Shown: positions 20,354 through 31,630 of the stretch, in pieces
How positions within the stretch are numbered: position 1 is the first letter of the stretch
Layout of the letters: each line of letters begins with the position of its first letter
Assembly (NCBI GenBank): GCA_018398575.1
Contig: JAGTXZ010000009.1
Span: 930,001-994,000, forward strand
DNA from: Ampelomyces quisqualis
Lineage: Eukaryota > Ascomycota > Dothideomycetes > Pleosporales > Phaeosphaeriaceae
DNA: 64,000 nt
Direction: 5' to 3'
The notes under the pieces: generated by a model
Databases searched by the model: none
The model's input: only the letters and a program-made list of their open reading frames with translations
Told to the model about the DNA's origin: nothing
Position numbers and translations under genes: made by a program

Positions 20354-20933
20354 ATGGAGACTCCCGACCTCGCGTGGAAGCAGGGCTGGAAGCCAAACAA
20401 CCGTCCTCAGTCGTACGCTCCCCTCGCCCGCGCTAACGTAGCTCCCGCATCCTGACATGCCTCGCAGCACCGTTGCGAAGAACTTCATGACGGAGCTCGA
20501 CAGCCTGTTCAAGCTGGACGGCGACCTCGACAGCCTCGACAAGAACATCCTCGAGAAGTGCGTCGGCGGCCTCCGAGTCTCGCGTGCCAAGCCCGAGCCA
20601 TGCTGACCGCGTGCCAGGAAGCAAGCCGTGTCGACACAAACGCAGGAGCTCGAGGCCCTCGAAGCACGGCTGCGCGCCGCCGAAGACCGACTGAAGCAAG
20701 CCACGACCAGCTCGCCCCCGCCACGGCAACACGCCGAGCGCCGCAGCCCCCTCCAAGCCACATGTGCGCCCGCAGACAAGGCGCGACTCGACGGCTCCCC
20801 CGCCCAAATGCCCCCCGCAGGTGCGCCGCCGCCGTCGACCACGACGACTCCTCCATCCTCTCACAACAGCGCTGACTTTGTCCTGGTAGAGAGGCCGCGC
20901 TCGTCCCGCACCATGGAGGCCGAACAGGCCTAG
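20354..20933 (+). CDS. Small coiled-coil protein, unknown function
   Basis: Exons 20354-20412, 20468-20557 and 20618-20933 join to 154 residues. Introns of 55 and 60 nt have GTACGC/GTGCGT donors and CTAAC/CTGAC branches. The N-terminus is METPDLAWKQGWKPNNRPQ. Residues about 20-85 carry regular heptads (FMTELDSLFKLDGDLDSLDK, ELEALEARLRAAEDRL), consistent with a coiled coil. The C-terminal half is Pro/Ser-rich and ends FVLVERPRSSRTMEAEQA. No membrane helix or signal peptide. I do not recognise the family; a role as a complex subunit is a guess from size and layout. Confidence 0.7.
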
Positions 20934-21532
20934 TGCGCAGCCGCACACCGGCCCCGCATCTGCATTTGCATTACCACGATACCACGATCCCGACCCGTCG
21001 CCCTTGGATTCTTCGCGTCCTGGATACATCAAAAGGGACCACTTGGCGGACCGCATATAGATTTTTAATGGACCAACGACTCTCTGCGCCATTGCTGTCC
21101 TCGCCACTATCAATTGGCCAGCAACCAGCGCTTTTTGCCCAAGGTGTTGGGGTACTTTCCAAGTAGAGCGTGTTTCTTCTCCACAGCTTTGAATGCATTA
21201 TATTTACACTCATGTGCACGTTCTTGGACGTTGGGAGGATTTGTGTCCAATAGTTCCGTTCGGTGGATACCTCGACGCGACGGCTTTTGAACTAACCCGG
21301 CAATACGTAATCTCGTACCGCTACAGCGCAAACAGCCCCAGCGAGCAATGCTGTAATATGAAAAGTTCCCCCACCGTACCCACTGATGCTGAAGGGAAAA
21401 AAAAAAAAACGCGTGCAAGTCGTACAGATACATCAAAGAAGCACCCCCAGGATATAGAACATGAAAAACAAGAAAAAGTCGCGCTACCACACCCCGTCCT
21501 GACACTCACTCAGCCTTTGGTCAGTCCGTCGA
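20934..21532. other. Intergenic region between convergent genes
   Basis: 3' flanks of two convergent genes. An A11 run sits near 21398. No coding or RNA signal was recognised. Confidence 0.4.
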
Positions 21533-22387
21533 TTAGAAACCACAAATGTACATGTACACAGACACGAGCGCCACCATATACGACACGCCCATGGATCCGC
21601 CCACCCGACCCGCAGCACTAACAACCTGTTGTTGCGGCGGGCTCAGAGGCGTCTTCGTCCCCGGCGCCCTACTCACGATTAGTCCCACGGCCCCCACAAC
21701 CATTTCGCACAGGAAACATTCCACTTACGCGTAAATCCAGTACTGCGCCTGATACTCGACGGCCACGACGTCGCCTTGCCTCAAGCCCTCGCAGTTGGCG
21801 GGCGCGAGGCCCCCAACGGTATTCAGCCGATAAATCTGCTTGACTGTGCTCGACGACCCGGCCGGTCTGGCCGCGAGGCGCAACCACTTGACGTCGGCAG
21901 CGGGACGGGGCGCGTCGCAGTCCTGCGCTTTTGTGGCTTGTGTGTTGCCCAGGCCGACGATGTCGAAGTCGGGTGTCGTGCTGTCGACGAAAAAGTGGGC
22001 CCCAATCGACTTGGCCGACTCTTCCATGGATCCGAGAGCGATGGTCGCGGCGGACGCGTCGTTGGCGATGGCGCACGAGGCGTCGAAGAGTTGGGCGACG
22101 GCGCCCATGGCGCTGGGGGGAGCCGTCAGGTTCGCGCCGCACGTGTAGTTTTGCGTGCCCTGGCCGAGTGCGACCATGACGAGTTGCATGTCGTCACTGG
22201 GCGGGAGGAGGATGCTGGCCGGTTGGGAAATGGCGGAAAGGTCGCATGTCGGTGCAGTGGAGAGAGTTGTGTTTGTTGCTGTGTCGTTGGCGTAGCGCCG
22301 GAAGTATGGATTTGGCAGACGGGATGGGGCTGCGAGGGTCGAGGGCAGCAGCGCCATGGTCGTTGTTAGGATTACGGATATGTACAT
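21533..22387 (-). CDS. Secreted DUF3455 protein with GPI-type tail
   Basis: The signal peptide is MYISVILTTTMALLPSTLAA. The body is a DUF3455-type fold, with ILLPPSDDMQLVMVALGQGT, QNYTC, GAHFFVDSTTPDFDI, VKWLRLAA, QIYRLNTVGGLAP and VEYQAQYWIY. The frame appears to stop after QYWIYA, but that TAA is inside a GTAAGT donor. Removing 21669-21728 (60 nt) joins 22387-21729 to 21668-21533 and adds a Gly/Ser-rich linker plus hydrophobic VSYMVALVSVYMYICGF, typical of a GPI signal. Spliced length is 264 residues. It is probably cell-wall or membrane anchored; the family's function is unknown. The splice is inferred from motif and frame only. Confidence 0.8.
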
Positions 22388-23759
22388 GGTGGTGCCTGTG
22401 TGTGTGTGTGTGTTGTAGTATCAAGTGTTGCAAAGACTTTTTGAACTTGTTAACAGAAGCAAGGGCGAAAGTACAACGACAGAAGGAGCTACCAGAGCTC
22501 GAGAAGCGAATGGAAAGAAAGAGAGACTCTGATTGAAATGGAGAATTGGAGAGGAAGAGGCACATGATATCTATACTTCACCATGCAAACCACCCGCACG
22601 CGCCTAGAATAGATTGCTGCCGCCGGTCTATGGATGCAGCTCCCGAACAGCGCCGAGCCGTGGTTTCGCATGGTAGCACCGTTTCGCAGGTTTGTTTTAG
22701 GGAATAATTCTGGCAGCTGTACGCAGGATTGACAGCTGTGGTTCCCGACTCGTGCGTGATGGGAACTTTGGCGAGCATGAGTTTGCCCTAGATGGGTAAT
22801 GGTAGTACTCCGTGCAGAGTTCCTTTCGGTTGTGTGAAACAACAGCCCAACCTCGTGGATAAACATTGCTAGTGAGACGAACTAGTACCTGTACACGAGG
22901 GTTGCACGGGCGTTATCGTCCCATCTTGCTCTCGATGAGGTTCAAGGTCTGCTGTGCCGCTTGCGCGCATGTCGTCCTCGAGCATGCTTGCGTCTTCTGC
23001 GCCAGTCGCGGGAAGGTTGAAGCATCGCGCAAAGTTTCTCAGACTTGCGTAAGCTTGGTGTAAATTAACCCCTTGCTGCAATTCTGCCTAAGAACACACG
23101 ACCAGATGCGCTCTTGTTGAAGTTCATCTTGGTGTACTGGTGTTCGCAGTAGTAAGACTGGACTTCAGGCCGTAAAGGGTGAAACGTTCCTGCAGAACTT
23201 GATGCGCACAATGAAACGCACCCAACAGTGACATCTACGAACTTACACCTTGGGAGCCGGCTCGCTGAAACAATCGCATCAACCGCTTCGCTGTGCCTCA
23301 GGCAGTAGTGCGGCGAGGCACTCGTCCGCATGCACTTCGGTTCGACCTCAACCACGAACGTAATGAATACTTCCGCCGTCAAAAGGCCGCCTGCGTTACA
23401 ATACGAGTCCAGAGCACAGTTCAAGATCCTACGTGGCGGAGCAGTATTTCTTCGGCGGAATCGAGATGCTTCGGTAGACTCGGAATCTGCTTTGTATACC
23501 GTGGTCCGTGGTGCCTACGGAGTACCTTCGCCTTTGATGTCAAAGGCTTCGGTCTCTCGCATCGTCCGTCATCCGGTCAGAAGGAGCCGTGACGTGTGCG
23601 CATCGACTCTGGTCCGATGCTTCGGGTTAGATGGATAGCTAGCACCTGGGGAAGACGAGTCTCCGCCTCCGGCTACACGCGTTGCGCCACGCCCCAAAAA
23701 CTCAAAACGTGGGAATTCGACTTCTTTTGCCGAAATGCTCTCACTCGCTCCTCGGAAGC
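22388..23759. other. Long intergenic region, no supported gene
   Basis: About 1.4 kb. A short TG repeat lies at 22396-22412, upstream of the DUF3455 start. Plus-strand open frames at 23293-23638 run toward the ankyrin-type gene but show no recognisable domain and no clear splice sites to it. They may be 5' leader. Confidence 0.4.
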
Positions 23760-26267
23760 ATGGAGCGAAAAGCCAGTCTGCAAGAACTCATCCGGACCGC
23801 GGGCGTCACTCAAGACTTGAATCGACAGCCTTGCCTCCCCGCTCCAACTGGGTTTGCGGTCACTGCAACGGAAGAGGATCATAACGAAGCTCGGACCATC
23901 CTCCTGAACCGACGTGCAAAAAACCCTGAGCACAAGGATGTTTTGAAACGCATCTTCAGGAGTTCCAAAGACAAGAAGGAGTTGTTGGATGCTCCACCAT
24001 TCTCGCAAGAAGAACTGGACCAAGCGCTCTCAGCCGTCTTGCGAGGACCCACAACGAACCCCGGACTCACGCAAGCCTTTATCTGGCTAGGAGCCAATGT
24101 CAATTTCATTGAAACACCTGAGAAGAAAAGGAGGCTGAGCAATCAAGCCAATTCCACCCTGCGCCGCAGAAGTACCGTGTTACAACAAGCAGCCACATTA
24201 CGCCGACCGACATGTGTCAGTTTACTTGCTGCTTCCGGAGCTGATCAGAAGACGCTGGATGAAGGCCTGAAGGCAGCACTGGCCTCCAACGACCAAGAAT
24301 GCATCCAAGAGCTTCTCAGACATGGTGCCGACCTCAACAAGTTCCCAAACGCACTAGCCGACGCTGTGCGGTCAAATGACCAGAACAATGTCCGAACTCT
24401 TCTGAGAGCGCCGAAAGCTCTACAGCCCAAGATCATATCGTCATGTCTGCCCACCGCGGTGCAACAACTGTCCGAGCCGATCGTGTCACTGCTGGTAGCG
24501 TACGGAGCTGATCCAAACTTCGATTCATGCAGTGCTCTCAATATGACTATTGGGAAGCAACTTTACCAATTGGCGGTGGCTCTTGTTGCAGGATCAATCC
24601 CTCTGACTCAAATCACACTGCAAAAGCTGCTCGACACCACAATGAGATTACCTACATGCGAAGCGCAGCTCCGATATCTTCAACTTCTGCTTTGTTGTGG
24701 ACTGCACCCCAACAGTATTGGCCTGTCTGATCTTTTGATTTGTAGGGCCAGGAAGAATGACACGGCTGGTGTCCTGATGATGACAAGTCATGGTGTGTCA
24801 ACCACAATGAACGAGGCAGAGTGCCTTAGACTCGCTATATCCAATTCGAATTGGAGGTTGGCCGATGCGATATTGCAGACACCGATTTCCCCCCGGCAAG
24901 CAACAGTGGCACTTGCCGTGCTGCATACAGATGTACCACAGCAGGATCGATTACGTATCCTTCACTCTCTCGTACAAAAAGGGGCGAATGGCCCTGCTCT
25001 CGAGTACTGGCTCACGAGAGCGGTTGCGGAAGGCGACACACCTCTCATGGATCTTTTGCTTAGTGCCGGTGCGCCGGTGGCCTCGAATGATGAGAGCCCA
25101 TTGTTTGCTGCGGTAGCTCGAAAGGACACACGCAGTCTACAGATGCTTCTCAACACCCAGCCTTCCTCAGAGATTTTGGCGAGGGCCTTCCCGCTCCTGC
25201 GTAAAGCCTACTCCGTATCTGAGAGATTCGAAACTTCCCACATGCTGCTTAGGCATGGCGCCCGCGGACCTGAAGTCGATCAAGCTCTTGCTGACGCTGT
25301 TGCGGATACTTCGCCAACTAGAGATCCAGCTCTGATCACTGAGCTCGTCCGACACGGCGCGAGTGTTAATCACAACAACGGCGAAGTCTTGCAGCTGGCA
25401 GTCTCGCAAGTTGATGTGTCCTTGCTGCGTTTGTTATGTAACTCGAAGCCTACAGCCTCTTCAGCTTCGTCGGCGCTTGTCTTAGCTTTCGACTCGGAAG
25501 GCAACAGGCACACCCGAACTTCAGAGATTGTGGACCTGCTACTCGCTCATGGCGTAGACGAAAAATTTGCATCGCAGGCTCTCCGAATTGCCATTACTGG
25601 AGGACCCGAGAATATCGACATCATTCAGCAGCTCATCGCGGCCAATATCAAACTCTTAAGCCCTGCTTTCGAACACACAATCGCGATTGAAGACCCGAAG
25701 CGAAAAGCTCCAATTCTCAATGTTCTCTTGAAAATGGGTTTTGGCCAGGAAAATTTTGACAGGGTGCCTGCTGCCGAGTCCCACAGCGTCGTCGTCAACA
25801 ACGATACTAGCAGTACCCAAATGCTTGTGGAAAAGGGAGCCACTGTGAGTCACAACGATAGTCAAGGTTTGAGAAACGCAGTAGCGGCAAGAAACAGTTC
25901 GCTAACAGAACTCATTCTCAGTTGGAAGCATCTTCCATTACGATCTAGTATAGCACAAGCCCTGGGCGCCTTGTTGCTTGAAAACAGTGATGTCTTGGAG
26001 GTAGCCAGAATAGCACAGATGCTGCTCTCTCTTGGTGTTGGGCAACTTGCTATCGACCCTGACCTGCGTCTTGAGCTATCGCATTCAAACGATCAACGTA
26101 TCGAGCCGTTGGTGGATATATTGCCTCGGCACAAAGGCAATCCGAGTGTATTTGACGGCGCTAGATTTGTTTATGCATCAAAGTTACACGACAGTGGTAT
26201 TTTCGAAAAGCTCATGCGCCATAGATCGGACTTTGAAGCCATTGTTCTAGCGTTGATCTGGAATTGA
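23760..26267 (+). CDS. Ankyrin-repeat-like protein, possibly truncated relative of larger fungal proteins
   Basis: An intact frame of 835 residues from ATG 23760, an in-frame start that drops a less protein-like 26-residue extension. Helical pairs of ankyrin type recur every 30-40 residues, such as CVSLLAASGADQKTLDEGLK, CIQELLRHGADLNKFPNALA, DTPLMDLLLSAGAPVASNDE and LITELVRHGASVNHNNGEVL. About 15-20 degenerate units can be counted. Consensus turns such as GxTPLH are mostly missing, so the repeats are divergent. No signal peptide or membrane helix. Dothideomycetes have much larger proteins with this kind of repeat, so N- or C-terminal loss is possible. Partner and function are unknown. Confidence 0.75.
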   Translation: MERKASLQELIRTAGVTQDLNRQPCLPAPTGFAVTATEEDHNEARTILLNRRAKNPEHKDVLKRIFRSSKDKKELLDAPPFSQEELDQALSAVLRGPTTNPGLTQAFIWLGANVNFIETPEKKRRLSNQANSTLRRRSTVLQQAATLRRPTCVSLLAASGADQKTLDEGLKAALASNDQECIQELLRHGADLNKFPNALADAVRSNDQNNVRTLLRAPKALQPKIISSCLPTAVQQLSEPIVSLLVAYGADPNFDSCSALNMTIGKQLYQLAVALVAGSIPLTQITLQKLLDTTMRLPTCEAQLRYLQLLLCCGLHPNSIGLSDLLICRARKNDTAGVLMMTSHGVSTTMNEAECLRLAISNSNWRLADAILQTPISPRQATVALAVLHTDVPQQDRLRILHSLVQKGANGPALEYWLTRAVAEGDTPLMDLLLSAGAPVASNDESPLFAAVARKDTRSLQMLLNTQPSSEILARAFPLLRKAYSVSERFETSHMLLRHGARGPEVDQALADAVADTSPTRDPALITELVRHGASVNHNNGEVLQLAVSQVDVSLLRLLCNSKPTASSASSALVLAFDSEGNRHTRTSEIVDLLLAHGVDEKFASQALRIAITGGPENIDIIQQLIAANIKLLSPAFEHTIAIEDPKRKAPILNVLLKMGFGQENFDRVPAAESHSVVVNNDTSSTQMLVEKGATVSHNDSQGLRNAVAARNSSLTELILSWKHLPLRSSIAQALGALLLENSDVLEVARIAQMLLSLGVGQLAIDPDLRLELSHSNDQRIEPLVDILPRHKGNPSVFDGARFVYASKLHDSGIFEKLMRHRSDFEAIVLALIWN

Positions 26268-26401
26268 TAACCCCCAAGCTTCCACATCCCCATTCCCCAC
26301 CATCACACCCATCCAGCCAAACTCCCAAAGCACCCAAAAATCCATCCAAGAAAAAACTCATGTACAGCACCTTTTCCCCCTCTCCTCACCACGCCACCAC
26401 T

Positions 26402-26460
26402 CCCCCCACCCCTTAGAAACAAACCCCCCACCCCTTAAAAACAAACTCCCCACCCCTCCC
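26402..26460. repeat. Short tandem repeat, about 22-bp unit
   Basis: Two and a half copies of a unit reading CCCCCACCCCTTARAAACAA, directly after the stop of the minus-strand gene at 26461 and so probably in its 3' UTR. The C-rich strand continues to about 26270. Confidence 0.6.
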
Positions 26461-27082
26461 TCACTCCTTCCTCACACACCAATAACTCCTCACCCGATCA
26501 TTCCAATCCCCCTTCTCCGTCCTCCCCAAATCCCCAACACCAGGATACTCGACCCGCAAGAAATCGCCCCCATCGCCCGCCAGCGCGCGACAAAACGCAT
26601 TTCTACACCACGCACAAGAAATAAATTAACAATCTGCGCCCACAGAAAAACCCCAAACGAGAAAGGCGCGGTATACGTACGTGTAGAATAAACACGTCCA
26701 CCCTTCGTCCGGGCCGATGCTACTCGCCTGCCCGTCGAGCACGGTGCAGTCGCTGTCGGATGTGCCTGTTGGTCGGTACAGGTGCTCGCATTGGCCGCCC
26801 CAGTTGATGTGTTCGCAGATGAATACCTGGGTTGGGGTTAGATGTGGTTGTTGGGTAGTAGAGGAAAAGGAGGGGGGGTGTTACGCCGGCGAGTTCGCGG
26901 TCGGGAGCGGGTGGAGATGTTGGTGTTGCTATGGGGTTGGGAGAGGATGGTGATGGGAGGACGGTGAGGATGGGGGGCTTGGGTTGGGTGGTGGTTGGTG
27001 CGAGGGGGAGAGCGTATTGGGGGTGGGGAGCGGCGAGGACGGTGGTCAAGAGGAGGGTTGTGAGGAGGGCGAGTGGGTGCAT
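26461..27082 (-). CDS. Small secreted Cys-rich protein, beta/gamma-crystallin-like
   Basis: Exons 27082-26885, 26826-26681 and 26602-26461 join to 161 residues. Introns of 58 nt (GTAACA donor, TCTAACC branch) and 78 nt (GTACGT donor, TAG acceptor) preserve frame. The signal peptide MHPLALLTTLLLTTVLAA is followed by a Pro/Thr-rich linker (to about 66). The Cys-containing domain reads VFICEHINWGGQCEHLYRP, DCTVLDGQASSIGPDEGWTC, FCRALAG and ends DWNDRVRSYWCV. The pattern aromatic-Cys-x-N-x-GG-x-C with SSIGPD, plus a closing NDRVxSYxC, recalls small fungal secreted proteins with a beta/gamma-crystallin fold. Six Cys in the mature domain suggest disulfides. A role at the host or competitor interface is speculation. 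Confidence 0.72.
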
Positions 27083-27871
27083 GATAGCTGATGGATAGAT
27101 GCTTGAGGATGGTAGTATGATTGGCAGAGTGGTGTAGAATCCAAGACAAATTTGCAATGCTCTGACTTTCAAAGGGTCTCCATCGAGGTCCTTTATATAC
27201 TTCCCATTGTCTACCTAGTTCTCCTCTTCAAGCAAGGTGGACAGACATGCCTTGTTTGTCGAGAGTACTTGTGTCGACCATCTCTTAATCCCATAGCAAC
27301 CAGGGTGCGTGATAGTCGGTTCGAGATGCTGTGCCACCGGGTAACAAGTTACACAGCCCTACGGATGCTTGCAGCACGCGACTATCCTACGTGTGGCTTT
27401 CGCGTCTTGACATCTGTCATTCATTTGACATGTTCGCTCGCATTGTGAACGTGGCGTATTTAGCAGCTATCGTGTTGCCGTAGATGGCGATCTTGTGCTC
27501 GTCAATTGCATCCATCCCACCACAAATGAGGATTGTGGTACCGGTATCAGTATACAGGTGTCAAGTGCTCACGATGTTGTGTGGTTGAGCGTCAGGAGGC
27601 TTGTTGTTTGTCGCACACCCGACCGCAACGCGTCATAATTTCAAGTCTGTTGGTACGGGAGTTGCGAATGATGGGACGGAAAGTTGCCGAATATGACTCC
27701 CTTGCCGGGAGCTCGGTCTATTCGGACACAATACTTGGTACAAGGTACATGGAGACGCGAGGTGGTATCATGCGTGCGCCTGAAAGCGCAAACAAACAAG
27801 AAAACATGGCACCGTGACAGATGGGGTGGGGTACACAGTGTCCTCCTCTTCAAGCAGGAAACTGTCTATGA
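27083..27871. other. Intergenic region
   Basis: About 790 bp between two minus-strand genes. A TATATAC-like element at 27192 could be a promoter part of the secreted-protein gene. No convincing frame on either strand. Confidence 0.4.
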
Positions 27872-29027
27872 TTATGACGTTGGCTTTTCTGGTGACTCTG
27901 ATTGTTCCGGCTCGTAGGTGGTCTCGCCGAGCATTGATGGACCAGAGGGTGAGGGCGCAGCTGGAGTAGCGGCTGTTGGTGCTCGAGCTGCGGCCGCGTG
28001 CAGCCTCTGGTCGAGCGCCTTCAAAGCCAGTGCCCGCCTTCGCTCCGCCTCTGCGCGAGTTGCCCCTCCTCTCCCACCGCGACTGCTGGGGTTCATGATG
28101 CTGGGCAGACCTCCCTCGGCCCGAGCGCTGGCTTGTTCGTTGCCCGCATCAATGTCCTGCTCGGAGAAGGGCGAGCACACTCCGAGCGCCACGAATGAGC
28201 TGTACAGGCCGTCCGTCACAGCGGCAAGCGGCGTGTAGACGGGCTCCGGGAAGAAGTGGGCAAAGGCAAAAGTGTCAGAGGCATCTCCTCGAGTCACCGA
28301 TCCGTCTCCGGTGGCAGCAGACACGAGCGAGGGACTGACGCGGAAGAAGCGCAGGTAGACCCAGGCTGTCAGAAAGCCAAAGTGTGCCAGAAACATGGCG
28401 GTCTCGGTGCCCAGCACGAGGCCGGATACGGTGTTTGCGAGCAGGAAAATGGCGGGGAAGTGCTTGACACGCATGCGGACGAGGCCCTTGGCGATGGCGA
28501 CGGTGTGTTCGGGCACGAGCTGCTTCAAGGAGACGAGGAAGCCGGCCTGGATCGCAATGCCCCCGGAGATGGTCGTGTGGCTGTGAGGCGTCAGTCGGGC
28601 AGGTGGCCGGGCAGTGGCGCTGGACGTACAGCGCGGCGCCGGAGCCGGTCACGAGGTAGGCCAGCATGTAGAGGGCGAAGCTCAGCATGTTGGGGAGCAC
28701 CGCCACGAACCCGATGAACTTGGCGAACTCGTGCGAGCCCCATGCGCGCTCCAGATAGCGGCCGCCGTAGAAGAGGGTGAGGCCGGTGACGGCCAGGCCG
28801 ACGAGGTTCTGCTCGACGACCGTGGCCAGCACGAAGACCCACGGATACACGACGGACCGGCCGGGGATGATGGCGAGGTAGGGGACGCCGTTGCCGACGC
28901 CGACGAGCGGCTGCTCGACCCTGTCGACCCAGTCGGCGCCGGGGCGCAGGGCAAAGTTCAGCAGCGTGAAGACGGCGAGGCCCGCGAGCAGGCTGCGCGT
29001 CAGCGGGGGCAGGTTGGTGCGCGCCAT
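27872..29027 (-). CDS. TMEM115/DUF1751 rhomboid-like Golgi membrane protein
   Basis: Predicted multi-pass Golgi protein of the DUF1751/TMEM115 family, rhomboid-fold pseudoprotease relatives thought to act in retrograde traffic. The start MARTNLPPLTRSLLAGLAVF at 29027 is preferred over an in-frame upstream ATG. Recognisable segments are PWVFVLATVVEQNLVGLAVT, LFYGGRYLERAWGSHEFAKF and VLPNMLSFALYMLAYLVTGS. A 49-nt intron (28581-28629, GTACGT donor, CTGAC branch) joins GSGAAL to HTTISGGIAIQAGFLVSLKQ. Residues about 265-368 are a cytosolic Ser/Ala/Arg-rich tail. Spliced length is 368, normal for the family. No Ser-His protease dyad is apparent. Confidence 0.9.
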
Positions 29028-29250
29028 GGGTGCAAAGAGGGCGGGGCGGGGTCGGGGCGCGCTGGACGGGCGACACGGGCAGTCGGGGGTGAAGGCAGCC
29101 AAGCACCGGCGTCATGTGATTGGCGGCGGTGCAGTTGGGGGATCACGTGCCCTCCAGGTCCCACACAGCAGCCGTGAGCTCCCCCTTCGCACCCTCGACA
29201 TTGCGCAGACACGCGCCATCGCCGCCATCGCCGCCGTCGCTTATTATGTC

Positions 29251-31220
29251 ATGTCGTTGCTTAGCAGCAATGTCGTCAACTATCTCGGTGCCGCTCCCGC
29301 TCCCCACACACCCGCCCCCCCGTGCGCCTGGCATGTCTGACTCTGCACGCAGTCTGGCGATACCTCCAGGAGGCCGGCTTCGGCAATGCGGCGCTGCAGC
29401 TGTCGCGCTGCTGGCTGCGCGACCCCGAGACGCTCCCCTTCGCCCCCAACGTCGAGCCGCACACGCTCATCCGCATCCTCCAGGATGGCATGTGCTTCGA
29501 CCAGCTCCAGGCAGAGGCCACCGCTGTGCGTCCACGCCCGCCTGCATTGCCCCCGGCCGCGCGTTGACTGGTGCAGACTGACCCGCGATACCGCTTCGGA
29601 CCCAACCACGGGCAGCCCTACTCGGCGCGCAACGGCGCCCTCCTGACCCTCGACAAGGGCATTCCCGCCCACGAGCTCGCCGCCGAAGCAAACGGCGCCG
29701 TCCAGGAACCCCCGCCGAAAAAGAGCCTCAAGCGCAAGAAGGCGAAGCAGCCCAATGGCGTCGAGCCGCGCCCCGAGCCGCCCGAGACAATCGGCGACGC
29801 CATGGACGTCGACCAGAATGGCCTTGCCCACGCCGCCAACAGCGTGCGGGCGGAATCCGACGCCGCAGGCTCCGACGCCGAGTCTCCGACCGTCGCTGAG
29901 ATTCCTCTGTCGACCTTGAGCATAGGCCAGGATGCTGAGATCCAGACCGAAGTCGTTGCCGATCTGGCGCGCGAAACCATCTTCGTTCCGCGCTCAAAAG
30001 AGCTTGGCAGCGTTGTTCAACACACATCGTGGGGTCCTGCTGGGACACCAGTGCTACTTGCAGCAGGAAAATCCGTGCTCCAGATCCACTTCGTAGACAA
30101 GGACGCTCTCAGTGAGCACATACCGCCCGTCCGCACGGGGGACATATTCCTACCAGTCGAAAACTTTGCAATCACAGCCCTCTGTTGGCAGTCTTCTGCT
30201 GAAATCACCGTGTCCGCGCGAGAAGAATGCATCAACGAAATCGGCGAGAGGATGATGATCAACAAACTAATCAAGCTCATCGACGGTGGCTCCAACTCGC
30301 ACGTCATCTCCTCAACGGCCGGCCTGGTCAACACGCTAAGGTGGAATGCCGACAAGGAGTTGCTCCTGTCCATCTCCACCGACGGCGAGAAGGGCTCCAT
30401 CAAAGTCTGGAAGAAGGATAGTGACTCAATACCTGCCTGGACCGAGTTCACCGATACGGCCATATTCGATGCCCTCTGGATAAGCGACACGGCTTTCGTA
30501 GTCTGTGGCATCGAGCTGTTTAAAATTTATGAAGTTGGAGAAACGCTTACTACCCAGCGCACGCTCGACACGCAGGTAACTTGGGAAAGTGTCAAATTCG
30601 ATCCTTCTTCGGGTATCATAGCTGCCCTGGGTGTTGAAGGCCAAGCAAGTTACCTGGGACTGCTGCATCCCAACGATTCCATTAACCTGCAGACCCACGA
30701 CTATCCAGACCAGTATCCTACCGACCTCGATTTCCGCCTACGAACAGCAACAAACACCCTCACTAATGGATCCTCTATGCCACCTGTTCTTCTTGCAACT
30801 TGCTCCATGTCTGGCGCTGTTCGAATATGGGACGCGAACGAGCCTTTCAGGGCCATCAAGAGATTACCAACCACCGACGACACACAAGCGCTCAAGATTG
30901 CATTCTCTCCGGATGGCTCTTTGCTGGCAGCAGCGGGGCCAGATGCACTGACCGTGTGGGATGTGGAGAAGAGGGAGGTTCCTCTGGCATGCTGGCGTGC
31001 AAAAGACTGGACAAGCGACAAGTGGGACGCTGGTGTGGACGGCGAATTCAGCCTTGGGTGGGACCCTGATGGTTCGAGGCTGTCAATTGCCCTCGGAAAC
31101 CAGGTGTGTATTTTCCCATGCCGAGCCCGCATCCGTGGCTAATCAAGAAAAGATTGCTATTATTCCATTCGCCAGGTAGTGCCAGAGAATTCGTGCACAG
31201 GCAAATCTGCCGTCAGCTAA
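29251..31220 (+). CDS. SIF2: LisH-WD40 protein, TBL1/Sif2-like
   Basis: Probably the WD40 subunit of a Set3/HDAC3-type histone deacetylase complex. The N-terminal LisH starts MSLLSSNVVNYLVWRYLQEA and continues to about residue 70. A Lys-rich nuclear segment (KKSLKRKKAKQP) and an acidic linker precede WD repeats from about 200, including WNADKELLLSISTDGEKGSI, TCSMSGAVRIWDANEP, IAFSPDGSLLAAAG and LGWDPDGSRLSIALGNQ. Exons: 29251-29287, 29353-29525, 29577-31103 and probably 31176-31220. The last intron (GTGTGT donor, GCTAAT branch) replaces a read-through tail ending at 31142 with VVPENSCTGKSAVS. Donor GTGCCG of intron 1 is weak but required for frame. About 593 residues. Confidence 0.82.
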
Positions 31221-31630
31221 CCAAAGTCGTGTCGCGTTGCTTCGAGCAATAGCGCAAAACTTCGTTCCGGTGTCGAGAGCTGAGGTTGGGGTGGCGCAAA
31301 AAGCGGAGTGCAGCCACTTCTGATAGGCCGTTAGTGCAGCCCATCTTCTACCGTGTCGTGGATCGGATGCATGTCGTCGACGGTCCCATGTACCGATTCA
31401 TACCCTTCGACATTTGTCAGGGTGCGCTCGTCTCCCTCGACATTGGGCGACAAGCTATCGCCCGCAGCGCAGCACGTTTGGCTCTTAGAAGCCGCCATCG
31501 CCTCTGCGCAATCGCAACTCGGCGTGCAGCTCTTCGTTTAGTACTTATCTTACGATACCCAAGGTGTGCAGTGTAGGAATGGAGTAACGCGTCAAAGAAG
31601 TGGATATGTTCTTTCCACTATGATTGGAAC
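31221..31630. other. Intergenic region
   Basis: 3' flank of the WD40 gene and upstream flank of the monooxygenase remnant. Open frames at 31286-31576 have no recognisable domain. Confidence 0.35.

Noticed and set aside
23293..23638. Open frames just upstream of the ankyrin-type gene as a possible 5' exon
   Set aside because: No domain, no donor site leading in frame to 23760, and Arg-rich sequence typical of random frames.
27300..27330. GGTTCGAGATGC as a tRNA B-box
   Set aside because: The last bases do not fit GGTTCGANNCC, there is no A-box at a suitable distance and no cloverleaf.
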